This document shows positions 54,225-64,000 of a stretch of 64,000 bases of DNA, in pieces. The position numbers were made by a program, and so were the translations under genes. Where the stretch lies: the NCBI GenBank assembly GCA_030323885.1, contig CM059187.1, positions 85,760,614 to 85,824,613 of the forward strand, given 5' to 3'. The stretch's first letter is position 1; the number at the start of each line of letters is the position of its first letter. The DNA comes from Branchipolynoe longqiensis (taxonomy: Eukaryota > Annelida > Polychaeta > Phyllodocida > Polynoidae). The notes beneath the pieces were generated by a model. The model saw nothing but the letters and a program-made list of their open reading frames with translations, searched no databases and had not been told where the DNA came from.

Positions 54225-55500
54225 TTAATGTCCACCCTCCCGACCCCTCGTCTAGCTCCACCCCTGAAACACCACCTTCCCCACCCCTCCCCCACCTCCA
54301 CCCCTTAACCACCACCTTCCCCACCCCTCCCACCTCCACCCCTTAACCACCACCTTCCCCACCCATCCCCCACCTCCACCCCTTAACCACCACCTTCCCC
54401 ACCCCTCCCCCACCTCCACCCCTTAACCACCACCTTCCCCACCCCTCCCCCACCTCCACCTCTTAACCACCACCTTCCCCACCCCTTCCCCACCTCCACC
54501 CCTCAACCATCATCTTCCCCACCCCTCCCCCACCTCCACCCCCACCCCACCCCCCCACCCCTCCCCCACCCCCCCCCTCCACCATCACCCCCCACCCCCC
54601 CCCCCCACCCCCCCCACACCCCCCCCCCACCCCCCCCCCACCCCTCACCCCCACCCCCCACCCCTCCCACCCCCCCCACCCCCACCCCCTCCCACCCCCC
54701 CCCCCCCCCCTCCCCACCTCCCCCTGACACCACCTCCGCCCCCTCCCCCACCCCACCCCTAACCCCACCTCCCCCACCCCTCCCCCACCCCACCCCTCAC
54801 ACCCCACCCTCCCCACCCCTCCCCTACCTCTACCCCTAACACCCACCTCCCCCCCCCCTCCCCCACCTCCAACCCTTAACTTCCCCCTCCCCCACCCCTC
54901 CCCCCCCCCCCCCCACCCACCTCCCCACCCCCCCCACCCCCCCACCCTCCACCATCATCCTCCCCACCCCTCCCACCCCCACCCCCTAACCACCACCTTC
55001 CCCACCACTCCCCCACCTCCACCACTTAACCACCACCTTCCCCACCTCCACCCCTTAACCACCACCTTCCCCACCCCTCCCCCACCTCCACCCCTTAACC
55101 ACCACCTTCCCCACCCCTCCCCCACCTCCACCCCTTAACCACTACCGTCCCCACCCTCCCCCACATCCACCCCTTAATCACCACCTTCCCCACCCTTCCC
55201 CCTCCTCTACCCCTCAACCACCACCCTTCCCACACCTTCCCCATCTCCACCCCATCTCCACCACCTTCTCCACCTCTCCTCCACCCTCACACCACCTTTC
55301 CCACCTCCCCCCTACTTATCCCCTTTAACCATTCCTCTCCCCACCCCTCCTTCCCCTCCACCTTTCAACCACCACCTTCCCCACCTCTCCGCTACATATC
55401 CCCGTTTACCCTCCCTCTCCCCACCCCAATGTTCCTCCACTCCGCACACCCTCTCGACCCCCACACCCACCCTTTACCTTCCACCCTCCCCATCCTTCCT
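54225..55500. repeat. 40-bp C-rich tandem array
   Basis: Units of CACCACCTTCCCCACCCCTC then CCCCACCTCCACCCCTTAAC, 40 bp, are clear at 54300-54530 and 55020-55180. The centre (54540-54960) collapses to near-homopolymeric C with scattered A and T. The G-rich minus strand gives W/G/V-rich artefact frames. Confidence 0.93.
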
Positions 55501-55742
55501 CACTGCCTACCCTACCCTCCAACATTTAACAGGGGGGGGGGGGTTGTGATGGGGTTGTGATGTGGGTGGGGGGGGAGGAGGGGTGCCTGTCTGTGTTCTC
55601 TTAGATTATTCCACATGGAATCTATTCGGCAGCCATGTTGCCTTGAGATGCCAGCTTTACGAGTCTACTAAATCTGTGGTCGGACAGATTAACCTGCCCA
55701 CTGCAGAATGCATCTGTGATGTAGCTGCAGGAAGGTTGTGTG

Positions 55743-56239
55743 TAAAGCGCCTGGGACACCTTACCGGATTGAGTACCGGACACCACCGGACAAAGAAGTG
55801 TCTAGTCCAGTGCTCTCCGGCGACAAAAAGTATCGAAATGTACTGAAATGGAGCATAATTGGGTCAATTGCCACCGGGTGACTGGACAAGTACCATACAT
55901 GTACCATACATGTACCGGACGAGAACCGGACGAGAACCGGACACGTAACGGATGTGTATCAGACATGTACCGGAAAAAACGGACAAACCGGATAACAACC
56001 AGACACCAACGGATGGGTAGCGGACATGTATGGATGGGTACCAGACATACCGGACACCAACCGGACACGTCAGTCTGGCGGTGTCTGGTAGAAGTTTTGT
56101 GCATGTTCAAAACTTGTACCAGATGCCGCCTGACACCACCGGACACCACCGAATGGGTACCGGACATGTACCGGACATTGCCGTATTTCACCGGACAGTG
56201 TCTGGTACCCCAGTCCGGTAAGGTGTGACTGGGCCTTTA
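55743..56239 (-). mobile_element. Foldback/MITE, third copy, ACCGGACA-rich arms
   Basis: TAAAGCGCCTGGGACACCTT and AAGGTGTGACTGGGCCTTTA are the mirrored ends. The core GAAGTTTTGTGCATGTTCAA plus AACTTG at 56091-56116 is inverted relative to the 48-kb copies. The arms consist largely of ACCGGACATGTACCGGAC-like short repeats. Confidence 0.8.
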
Positions 56240-57469
56240 GAATCTACACACCCACACACCACTCTCACCCACCCTCACCCACACCATTAAACACTGCAGG
56301 GCCTCAATCCTGGTCCTAAATTACCCACAATTCCCGTTATGTGTACGACATTGGCAGTTCCTCGTTACCTACACATGCGCATGCGTCAGTGTCAGCTGGT
56401 AGTAGACAATTGTGGACAAGATGGACTAATGGGTAGGGCATCCGCTTCCCGTGTTCGATACCCGGCTGAATCAATCCGAGCACTTTACAAAATTGATACT
56501 TCTCGCTACTGGTCTTTGGAATTACTATGATTGGGTAATTTTGGAATAATTAAGTGCATTTAGCCCTACTAAGAATGGTCATTGAATAATCAGTGTAATG
56601 GTTATTAGGGTGGAACTACAATATAATAGTCCATTATATAATATGGTAGATAAGGGAGAGATACAATTATGTTGAGTATAAGGCATAGTCAAAAGGTTTC
56701 AAATTGAGGATTAGTCGAACTAAGCTTTGTGGTACATTCTTTATGAAACGCTTCGTTATGATGACCTTCTCAATATTGAGTGATTTATGTTTCTAATAAG
56801 TTATTCTCTGTTCTTTTTTTTAGGAGATGGATTTTTTTCCAGTTTTACTTGATAGAGAAACTGGGTAAGTACTACGTGCAGTACACCAGTCTTAAGGGAA
56901 GGTCTATTCAGGATGAATGACCCTAATAAACACAACACACAGCTTGATCCCAGCGACCCTCAGGTTTAATTGGGGCCTAATTAACTCACACAGATTTTTT
57001 GTTGAAGATTTACACTGCCTATCATGGATAATCCTGAATAGGCTTGCTTTCACCATTAGACAGTTTGTCGATAGAAAGCCCGAGCCTACACATTTACCCA
57101 CCCAAGGGATTTTTAACCTCCCACACCACATAGACATGGTATGAGAGCAACTGGCCTTTGATGTCGCTGTAAGTTATACAAAGCAGTAGAAATCCAAATT
57201 GGCAGAGATGGGGGCATGGGAAATCGAACCACCGACCTTCAGATTAGGAGTCCGAACTAGAAAAAAGTCAGACACTCTAACCACTCCGCCACAGAGATTA
57301 GATTGCTTCAATGGATATATCATTACATTGAGTTAGTTTGCCCTTCGATGTTACAACACAAGCTTAATAAGTGCACCTGTACCCAAGGAGGATATTGTAA
57401 GCCCCCTACTAGTCCACCAGGAGGCCCCATTACTACACGATGGAGGTATGGACTATGCTCACCCTGTTG
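56240..57469. other. Spacer, no gene
   Basis: A tRNA-like degraded segment at 57195-57295 (minus) and unique AT-rich sequence. Frames of up to 77 codons are not recognised. Confidence 0.4.
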
Positions 57470-57825
57470 CCAAAGCTGCATAGTCCATTGAAGCATCAAA
57501 TTTTCAAAGACCAAACAATTATCTAGATTTGATCGTACACATCCTACATAGATACTGATGCACTAATGTTGCCACATAGAGGGAAACACTGAGTCAATTT
57601 AATAGATTATGTTACTGCATAATACCATGGTGTCAGAGTTTTGGTGTGCTTGCCAACATTAATTTGGCATGTTTGCACTTCAAATATCTCAAAAGGTAGT
57701 CTTTTCAAATAAAAGTTACTTCAAATTAAAGTAATGTAGGCTATAGCAATCATTTTAATATATATATATATATATCTCTCAGAAGAATGAGGGATACTCA
57801 AAACCATCAGATTATGCAACTTTAA
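57470..57825 (+). mobile_element. TTAAAGTTGCATAGTCC MITE copy
   Basis: AAAGCTGCATAGTCCATTGA at the left and ATCAGATTATGCAACTTTAA at the right, with family blocks between and an internal (TA)n at 57758-57773. Confidence 0.85.
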
Positions 57826-58410
57826 GAAGTATAATAATAATAATAACATTTATTTCCACATGATCAATGTACACACAAGTTGATATTTATATCAGTAATT
57901 TGTTCACATGAAAAAGGAGAAAGCAGAACTACAATACTTATGAGGTGCAAGTAACAACAGGTGGCAGCACGCCAGCACGAACAGTGCCTAGTGTAGACTG
58001 TTCCACCCGAGGCTAGTGGCCATCCCCCCCAGGGAGGTTATATGTGCTACTAGGCTGGAAAATGACATGTCATTTCTCTATTCTGACCATGGTGGAAGAA
58101 ACCAGCGGCCTGGAAGAAAGCAATCTCAGCATTGAGCATGTTGGTGAGGCTAACATGCGTAATTTGCGAACGAGGCTGTCTATTTCTGTTTTCCTCGCTC
58201 TTCCTTTCCCTTTCTCAAGTGCAATCCACAGTTAATATATTCAGAATTTTTAATATTTTGCTAAGATGTAGTGAACACTGAGGTAAAAAATACAGGTTAA
58301 AATCAAATGACCAAATCTTTAAAAGTAGGCCATTTTCGCTGGTATGCCTTAAAATGTATCACGCTGTCGCAAACTGATATTTCTTTTATCTCCAAATGTA
58401 TATAAGATTA
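57826..58410. other. Left flank of the Ngaro-like element
   Basis: ATAATAATAATAATAACATTTATTTCC at 57830 looks like the 3' end of a minus-strand LINE (AAATAAATG then (ATT)n). The rest is featureless. Confidence 0.4.
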
Positions 58411-58635
58411 TGTGGTGTGTAACTAGTTACGCAAATATTATTCGAGCAGAGTGTAAGTTAGTCTTTGGTCAAACGGCCCGGTGGGACAGTGCAGCTCTCA
58501 TGTTTGGGCAGCACTGTGCTGCTTTGAAGTCGGGCTGCTAGTGGGCAGCCCACATCCGGTTACTGCAGCGCGCCGGTTGGCCGCGTGCGTCTGCTACATA
58601 CTGTATCTGCCTCCACTCGCCAGGAAAATTTGCTT
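58411..58635 (+). repeat. A1 split direct repeat
   Basis: TGTGGTGTGTAACTAGTTAC to CAGGAAAATTTGCTT, identical to A2. It marks the left end of the element and probably contains the promoter, although no TATA is seen. Confidence 0.95.
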
Positions 58636-58779
58636 GGTTCGGACGTGTCAGCTGCCGTTGCTGCCGTCTGCTGCCACGTGCTAGTGCGGACAACTGTCGA
58701 GTTGTCGGACTTAGGGTGGTAGATCTCAAGTCGGCTGGCCCATAGCCGGACATTGGTCTCCGTTGTACTAATTGACAGG

Positions 58780-59899
58780 ATGGGGATAGATATCTGCCAG
58801 GGGTGTGGTGATGAACATGAAGCGCCCCGTGGAGCCAAGTGCAAGGTGATAAAGGCAAAAGTGTCGAGACGGGCCGGTCAAGTTGGAGGCACTGGAGGAC
58901 ACAGACTCACAGTCCGCTGTCGGGGGACTGGAGGAGACGACGGACAAAATGTTGGCGATGTCGTTAGGCGAAATGAGTGAAGTGAAAGCGGCACGGAAAA
59001 CCGGGCTGAGTGTAGTGGAGGTAGAAGCGGATGAGGAGGAGCTGGAGCTGCGACGTAGGCTAGCGCAACGGGTGTTGGAGAAGCGCAAAGCAAAATTACG
59101 GGCTGAATTGGAGAGGGCGCTAAGTACGGATGAGGAACTAAGCGAGCACGGGAATGAGTCACGATCACGCAAGAAGAAAAGGGAGAAAAGGAAGAAAAAG
59201 AAAAAGAAGAGCAGTGACAAGAAACAAGGCAGGGAAGTGGATGCAGGGAGGAATCCTGATACAAGCCCAAGCAGTGACTCGTCATCGAGTTCATCGTCGG
59301 AATCATCAGACACAGACAGTAGCAGGGACAGGAGTCGGGAACGGAGGAGGCGTCGCCGCAAAAAACGCAGTAAGTTTGCCTTGGATAAATACACCAAGGG
59401 GAGGAAAAATGTGAACAAATTGAATTTTCAAGAACTCATGTATGCGGCATGTCTCTGGGGTTCTAAGAGAGCTAAGAAGGCGGATATGGATATGGAGGCA
59501 GTGATGGGATACATGGGACATCTCGCATATATGTGCATGCACGCCATAACTAACAACTACTCGGATGAAGCCTACAGGGGTTACGATAGAGCTATCCGGG
59601 ATAAAGCAAAAGAGAAGGGTTTGAGAGCGTTCAAGATGGGAGACAACGGTCTATCCTTGCTCCACTTCAATATGGACAACTCACGATCATACAAGGAAGT
59701 CAAAAAGCCAAGGGCGACATACAGCAAGGGCGATAGTGAGGGCAGAACGATGGTCTCGCAAAAGGTAAAAGGGTCATGTTTCGCGCATAATTACAACAAA
59801 GAAGGTTGTACTCGGGAAAAGTGCTCATGGGATCATCATTGCCTCACTTGTCGCAGTAAAAGCCATGTGGCAGAGGCATGCCCACAGAAAAAATTCTGA
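58780..59899 (+). CDS. ORF1, gag-like zinc-finger protein (frame break near 58875)
   Basis: ATG at 58780 begins MGIDICQGCGDEHE with C-X2-C-X3-H-X7-C, in a different frame from the main 339-codon frame that is open from 58883, so one indel separates them. The main frame has an acidic and coiled-coil-like segment (residues 30-100), a Lys/Arg/Ser-rich segment (100-175), and a conserved domain at about 185-270 (GYMGHLAYMCMHAITNNYSD, EAYRGYDRAI) shared with the fossil ORF1 at 12.5 kb. The C-terminus has C-X9-C-X4-C-X3-H (from residue 299), overlapped by the CCHC knuckle C-X2-C-X4-H-X4-C (from residue 320). Its likely role is RNA binding and particle assembly, inferred from position and zinc knuckle. 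It ends 59899; the 59865 frame overlaps it. Confidence 0.85.
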
Positions 59900-60434
59900 C
59901 TTTCAAACCATTGTGTGGGTGGCTGCGGGTGTGAGGGACGCGGAGGAGGAAACCGTTGCAGTGAGTCGGCGCCGGCCGAGGGGGATTACGTTGGTAATCC
60001 CCTTGAAGCAACCGCCGTCGGGCGAGCTAATCACTGCCCACACACAGCGGAGGGGGACCGACGGGGCAGCAAACACCAACAAGGGGATTAGCGCAACACC
60101 GGACAGTGCCGATCAAAGGGACCGGTGCGGGGCCGGTGAAACTTCGTCGGATGGGGGTGGTGTTATCCGAACACCACCAGGCGGGGATCTCGTGTCTGAG
60201 ACCGCTGGTGGCTGTATACAAAACCAAGATGCAGCCATCAACAAAAGGGAAGGAAGGGGTGGTCGCACCTCGGGGGACTTTGGCGCTTCGCACAAAGAAC
60301 TGAGCAATCGCAATGAGGACTGGTTCCGGGTGATCAGTCCAGAAGCAGCCCGTAGCGGGGGGGGGAGAGCTGGTTTGCACGTTGTGGGTAGCCGACAGGG
60401 AGAGCCGCTACAGTTGTACTCAACGATATATTGA
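59865..60434 (+). CDS. Possible N-terminal extension of ORF2
   Basis: An open frame of 189 codons starts at ATG 59865, overlapping the end of ORF1 by 35 bp. It is hydrophilic and low in motifs, and leads to a G run at 60357-60365 where a one-base slip would join it to ORF2. It could be the natural N-terminus of the polymerase polyprotein, a separate protein, or chance. The overlap with ORF1 is what favours reality. Confidence 0.35.
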   Translation: MWQRHAHRKNSDFQTIVWVAAGVRDAEEETVAVSRRRPRGITLVIPLKQPPSGELITAHTQRRGTDGAANTNKGISATPDSADQRDRCGAGETSSDGGGVIRTPPGGDLVSETAGGCIQNQDAAINKREGRGGRTSGDFGASHKELSNRNEDWFRVISPEAARSGGGRAGLHVVGSRQGEPLQLYSTIY

Positions 60435-62097
60435 CATCTTTAACGCCTGCATTAGTGGTTATTGTGATTGTGTGTATACGATTGATGGGGCTCTGGCCCA
60501 AATAAAACCTTGCCGTTTGTTTGCTGAATGTTTTTGTAGGGGGGATGTTGATCCTGACTGGGAATATGTGCTCCGGGGTGTGTGCTTCGGTTTCAGAGTC
60601 ATCGACGAAGTATGTGACAGTACCTATAATAGAGCCAACTACGGCTCTATCACTAAGGGTGACGTCGGGGTTCAAATGTGTGGGAGGTTACAGGTGGAAA
60701 TTGAGCACCAATTGCTGACTGTCGTTGATGAACCTTGTTTGTGTATTCATGGCTTGGGTGCTGTACCTAAGGGCCATGATGACTTCAGAGCCATCGTGGA
60801 TTGCTCGAGTCCAGAGGGCATATGCGTTAATGATCATACCCAAGGCTGTCGGGCTAACTTTTGCTATAATTCTGTGGGATCGGTCACGGAACTGCTGCAG
60901 GTGGGTGATTATTTAGCGACGGTCGACATAAGCAACGCTTACAGGGCGGTAAACATTCACCCAACGTCGCGGGAGAAACAGGGATTGGCCTGGGACTTTG
61001 GCAAGGGTACTATTTATCTACGAGACAATCGCTTATGCATGGGTCTGAGCAGCAGCCCATACGTATTCTCAAAAATAAGCGACGTGGTAGTGCGCTGTAT
61101 GGTGAGGGAGGGCTACTCTGACTGCATTAACTACCTGGATGACTTCTGCGTGGTGGCACGGACAGAGCGGGAATGCAGGGAGGCCCAGTGGGCTCTAGTG
61201 AAAATATTACGCAGACTGGGGTTCTACGTGAGTTATAAGAAACTTGTATGCCCAGGTCGGGTGAGACGTTTCCTGGGTATAGAGATTGATACTAACCTCA
61301 TGGAACTGAGACTGCCGCTAGACAAACTAGAAAAGCTCCAGGTACTACTACAGAGTTTCCTACGTAGGAGAAAAGCTTCTAAAAAGGAATTGGAGAGCCT
61401 GGCAGGAGTGCTGGCGCACTGCTGCAAGGTGATTCACGGCGGCAGGACCTTCTCTCGCCGGGTATATGACCTAGTCGCATCCGTAAAGAGGAGTACGCAC
61501 AAGGTTAGGCTAAATGAGGAGTTCAGGAAGGACCTGAGATGGTGGGTAGAATTTGCGGGCTCTTTCAACGGAAAAGCAAAAATAATTAAGTCAGGGGAGC
61601 CGTGTATCTCGGTATACAGTGATGCATCATTAACGGGGTTCGGGGCTCTACATGGGGAAGACTGGCTAGCAGGGGCCTTTGAGGTGAGGAAAGCGAGGGC
61701 GCTGGACTGGTTGGGACACCACCAAGTGGAGGCAAAAGACGGGGGCTGTAAAACGGATAACATAAATGTTCTGGAGTTGTGGCCGATCCTAGCGGGGGTT
61801 CGAAGGTGGGGCCACCTATGGGCGAACAGGACAGTTATTTTTGTGACCGATAACACGCAGGTTCTAGCAGCACTTAACTCTGGGAGGAGCCGGAATAAGA
61901 CCACGATGACATGGCTTAGGCTAATATTCTGGTTGTCCATTACCAATAACTTTGATGTACAATCAGTCTACATAAACACACATGACAACATAATATGTGA
62001 CAGTCTAAGCAGGTTGGAGAATTACAGAAACATTGCCCGCATACGAGATGCGGACAGCGCGCAAGCACTGTGCTGTCATGAACTGTTCTCTTGTTGA
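60382..62097 (+). CDS. ORF2, reverse transcriptase and RNase H
   Basis: 571 codons. RT: VPKGHDDFRAIVDCSSP, LATVDISNAYRAVNIHP (motif A, D182), LCMGLSSSPYVFSKI (motif B), INYLDDFCVVA (motif C, Y251-L-D253-D254) and RRFLGIEID. RNase H: SVYSDASLTGFGA (D414), NINVLELWPIL (E465), IFVTDNTQVLA (D490) and NIICDSLSRLE (D540). All catalytic carboxylates are present, so the enzyme looks intact. YLDD with DIRS-style motif A is typical of YR retrotransposons. The first in-frame codon is not necessarily the start; translation may enter from the overlapping upstream frame. It makes element cDNA from RNA. The stop overlaps ORF3 by 7 bp. Confidence 0.93.
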   Translation: MWVADRESRYSCTQRYIDIFNACISGYCDCVYTIDGALAQIKPCRLFAECFCRGDVDPDWEYVLRGVCFGFRVIDEVCDSTYNRANYGSITKGDVGVQMCGRLQVEIEHQLLTVVDEPCLCIHGLGAVPKGHDDFRAIVDCSSPEGICVNDHTQGCRANFCYNSVGSVTELLQVGDYLATVDISNAYRAVNIHPTSREKQGLAWDFGKGTIYLRDNRLCMGLSSSPYVFSKISDVVVRCMVREGYSDCINYLDDFCVVARTERECREAQWALVKILRRLGFYVSYKKLVCPGRVRRFLGIEIDTNLMELRLPLDKLEKLQVLLQSFLRRRKASKKELESLAGVLAHCCKVIHGGRTFSRRVYDLVASVKRSTHKVRLNEEFRKDLRWWVEFAGSFNGKAKIIKSGEPCISVYSDASLTGFGALHGEDWLAGAFEVRKARALDWLGHHQVEAKDGGCKTDNINVLELWPILAGVRRWGHLWANRTVIFVTDNTQVLAALNSGRSRNKTTMTWLRLIFWLSITNNFDVQSVYINTHDNIICDSLSRLENYRNIARIRDADSAQALCCHELFSC

Positions 62098-63054
62098 TTT
62101 CAGATTGGGCAAGGCTAAAACTGGAATGCGGGCAGTACGAAGATGCCCATTATGCCGAATCAACAAAGCTTGCCAGATCTATCCAGGTCAAAGCGTACCA
62201 TGAGTTCTGTCTGATCTTCGCTGACCAACTGTCACCATATCCATGTTCAACTACACAGACATGCATGTATATGTCTTTTCTAGCTAGACGCATGTGTTAT
62301 AACTCAATCAGGCAGTATCTGAGTGCGCTCAATAACCATCTGAAAGATCTGGGATGGGCCCCGATTGACTACACTAGTCACAGGATAAAGAAGTGCATGG
62401 CGGGAATTAGAAGAACTTTCGGCGATATGCCCAGGCAGGCTGCGCCCCTATTACCGAAGCAACTGAGGTTAGTGTTTAACAGAATGCTCAACACCAAAGG
62501 ACACGTAGTGCTCAGGGCAGCAATGCTGGTGTCATTCAGGGCCTTATTACGTAAGTGCCATGTATCGGACTCGGATACAGCACTATTAAGATCGGACTTC
62601 GTATTCTACGAATGGGGGATGATAGTGAGAGTCAGGAAGTCCAAGACGATACAGTTTCGTGAACGTGTACATCTAATCCCTGTCTCGAAAGTAGCGGATA
62701 GGGCGCTGTGCGCGGTTGCACTGGGTCGAAACTCACTTCCGAGAAGTCAATGCCGGGGGCCAGGCACATGCGTTCAGGCTACCTCGGGGGGAGGGGTCGG
62801 TATCGATGCCTTACACGTTCTACTTATCATCGTTGAGATTATTATGTGCCAGAGCCGGTTTGAATCCGGGCGAATTCTCGACGCATAGCCTGAGACGGGG
62901 CGGGGCGACTTTCCTCCGCATGTCTGGGGCGTCGATCCTGGAGATAAAGGAAAGAGGAGACTGGAACTCAGATGCAGTGTTTCAATATCTGAAGGCATCG
63001 CTGCAGGAGAGGCTGTCTAGAGACATGAGGGTCGCTACATTGCTCGCGGCTTGA
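62091..63054 (+). CDS. ORF3, tyrosine recombinase, one frameshift
   Basis: The first frame (to about 62715) starts just before the ORF2 stop. It has an N-terminal core-binding part (SIRQYLSALNNHLKDLGW) and the first catalytic Arg in RALLRKCHVS (codon at 62550). A one-base shift near 62715 leads into the second frame, which carries GLNPGEFSTHSLRRGGATFL (H-x-x-R at 62884) and GDWNSDAVFQYL (nucleophile Tyr at 62986). All catalytic residues of the family are therefore encoded, across two frames. It integrates the circular cDNA by site-specific recombination. The shift disables this copy unless it is recoded. Confidence 0.9.
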
Positions 63055-63079
63055 AACCTAACTAACTGGTTGGGTGTTT

Positions 63080-63186
63080 GGGCCTTTTAGAGGGTACCAG
63101 CCAGAGGTTCTACTCATCCAACTATATATATATGTATATGTGTTCTTTCATTGTGTTCTTTGTAGGGGTACGTAGCGTACAATAAT
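63080..63186 (+). repeat. B1 split direct repeat
   Basis: GGGCCTTTTAGAGGGTACCA to GCGTACAATAAT, identical to B2. Its last T is also the first T of A2. Confidence 0.95.
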
Positions 63187-63410
63187 GTGGTGTGTAACTA
63201 GTTACGCAAATATTATTCGAGCAGAGTGTAAGTTAGTCTTTGGTCAAACGGCCCGGTGGGACAGTGCAGCTCTCATGTTTGGGCAGCACTGTGCTGCTTT
63301 GAAGTCGGGCTGCTAGTGGGCAGCCCACATCCGGTTACTGCAGCGCGCCGGTTGGCCGCGTGCGTCTGCTACATACTGTATCTGCCTCCACTCGCCAGGA
63401 AAATTTGCTT
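63186..63410 (+). repeat. A2 split direct repeat
   Basis: Identical to A1 over 225 bp; directly follows B1. Confidence 0.95.
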
Positions 63411-63424
63411 CATAATAAACGGAG

Positions 63425-63531
63425 GGGCCTTTTAGAGGGTACCAGCCAGAGGTTCTACTCATCCAACTATATATATATGTATATGTGTTCTTTCATTGTG
63501 TTCTTTGTAGGGGTACGTAGCGTACAATAAT
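63425..63531 (+). repeat. B2 split direct repeat, right end
   Basis: Identical to B1. Preceded by 14 bp (CATAATAAACGGAG), which includes AATAAA. Confidence 0.95.
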
Positions 63532-64000
63532 ATTTACAAAATATATATGTAGCAATATATACATATATATAAGATATGTCCTCGCCTGATAGCACTTCAA
63601 AACAAGGTCAAATCCTAACAAGGTCATCCGTCGCTTCATATTGCTGAGGTTTGTGGGTAATGAGCAATAGACATGGTGTATTTCAGTCCTTGAAGCCATG
63701 TTTATGGTTGCAAGTACTGAAATACACCATCAAATACTAAACTCCAATTGATTCTATGACTGATCTCATAAAACGGAAGCCTGAATCAGGATGTCTACAA
63801 CATCTCGTCCTTCCCAGATAGTCGCCCATCCAATCCCTGACAAGCCTCAATGCGACTTATATTTGCATAGTTCATAACATTTTCAAAACCAAGCCACTTT
63901 CTTAAATTTGATATAATTTACTTAGATCCTGCATTTCAAAGTTAGATATTGCATATGTAACTTAGATATTGTATAAATGTAACTTGCATAACAGCATACC
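63532..64000. other. Right flank, AT-rich, no gene
   Basis: 63845-63980 contains a weak MITE-like remnant (ATTTGCATAGTTCATAACAT, TTTTCAAAACCAAGCCAC). No coding feature. Confidence 0.4.

Larger units (their letters stand above)
58411..63531 (+). mobile_element. Ngaro-like tyrosine-recombinase retrotransposon, structurally complete
   Basis: Order: A1 58411-58635, ORF1, ORF2, ORF3, B1 63080-63186, A2 63186-63410, 14-bp spacer, B2 63425-63531. The A copies are identical over 225 bp and the B copies over 107 bp. Coding order is gag-like zinc finger protein, RT-RNase H, tyrosine recombinase. This is the split-direct-repeat structure of Ngaro/PAT-type elements. There is no DIRS-type methyltransferase between RNase H and YR, favouring Ngaro. 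No target duplication is visible. Identical repeats suggest a recent insertion, yet frame breaks exist in ORF1 and ORF3. Confidence 0.93.

Noticed and set aside
54463..54945. Gly/Trp-rich minus ORF
   Set aside because: C-rich array read on the opposite strand.

Overview
This window is repeat-dominated DNA from a metazoan nuclear genome. I recognise no intact host gene, rRNA, genuine tRNA gene or CRISPR array, and nothing bacterial. Three kinds of sequence point to a marine invertebrate: tRNA-headed SINEs ending in A-rich CAACAA tails, several LINE clades, and tyrosine-recombinase (YR) retrotransposons. The species cannot be named from the sequence. Almost all long open frames in the simple-repeat tracts are by-products of tandem repeats whose period is a multiple of three.

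Layout. 1-10.3 kb: strand-biased tandem DNA (TGG-rich tracts, a GC minisatellite, a 75-bp satellite, a 21-bp minisatellite, a CCACC array) with SINE copies between. 10.5-18.3 kb: a SINE, a fossil gag-like ORF1 of a YR retrotransposon (11.8-12.9 kb), and a 2.5-kb element at 15022-17541 with the split-repeat order A1-ORF-B1-A2-B2, followed by a terminal-inverted-repeat element. 19.6-21.8 kb: a 5'-truncated LINE on the minus strand. 22.6-24.6 kb: AC-rich arrays, including a 102/107-bp unit. 26.0-28.4 kb: a broken minus-strand LINE with RNase H. 29-36 kb: SINEs, MITEs and LINE tails. 36.7-38.6 kb: a CR1-like LINE with an internal deletion. 40-51 kb: MITE-rich DNA with nested insertions and a foldback family. 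54.2-55.5 kb: a 40-bp C-rich array. 58.4-63.5 kb: a structurally complete Ngaro-like YR retrotransposon.

The most informative object is the 5.1-kb Ngaro-like element. A1 (225 bp) is identical to A2 and B1 (107 bp) to B2. Between them lie a zinc-finger gag-like ORF1, an RT/RNase H ORF2 and a tyrosine recombinase ORF3, with no methyltransferase between RNase H and YR. In such elements ORF1 is thought to package the RNA, RT/RNase H to copy it, and YR to integrate a circular intermediate without target duplication. The element at 15022-17541 has the same repeat order with unrelated repeats and only a gag-like ORF. I propose it is a non-autonomous, gag-only YR-type retroelement. A third, older ORF1 at 11818-12936 is homologous to the ORF1 of the large element and shares its N-terminal zinc motif spacing.
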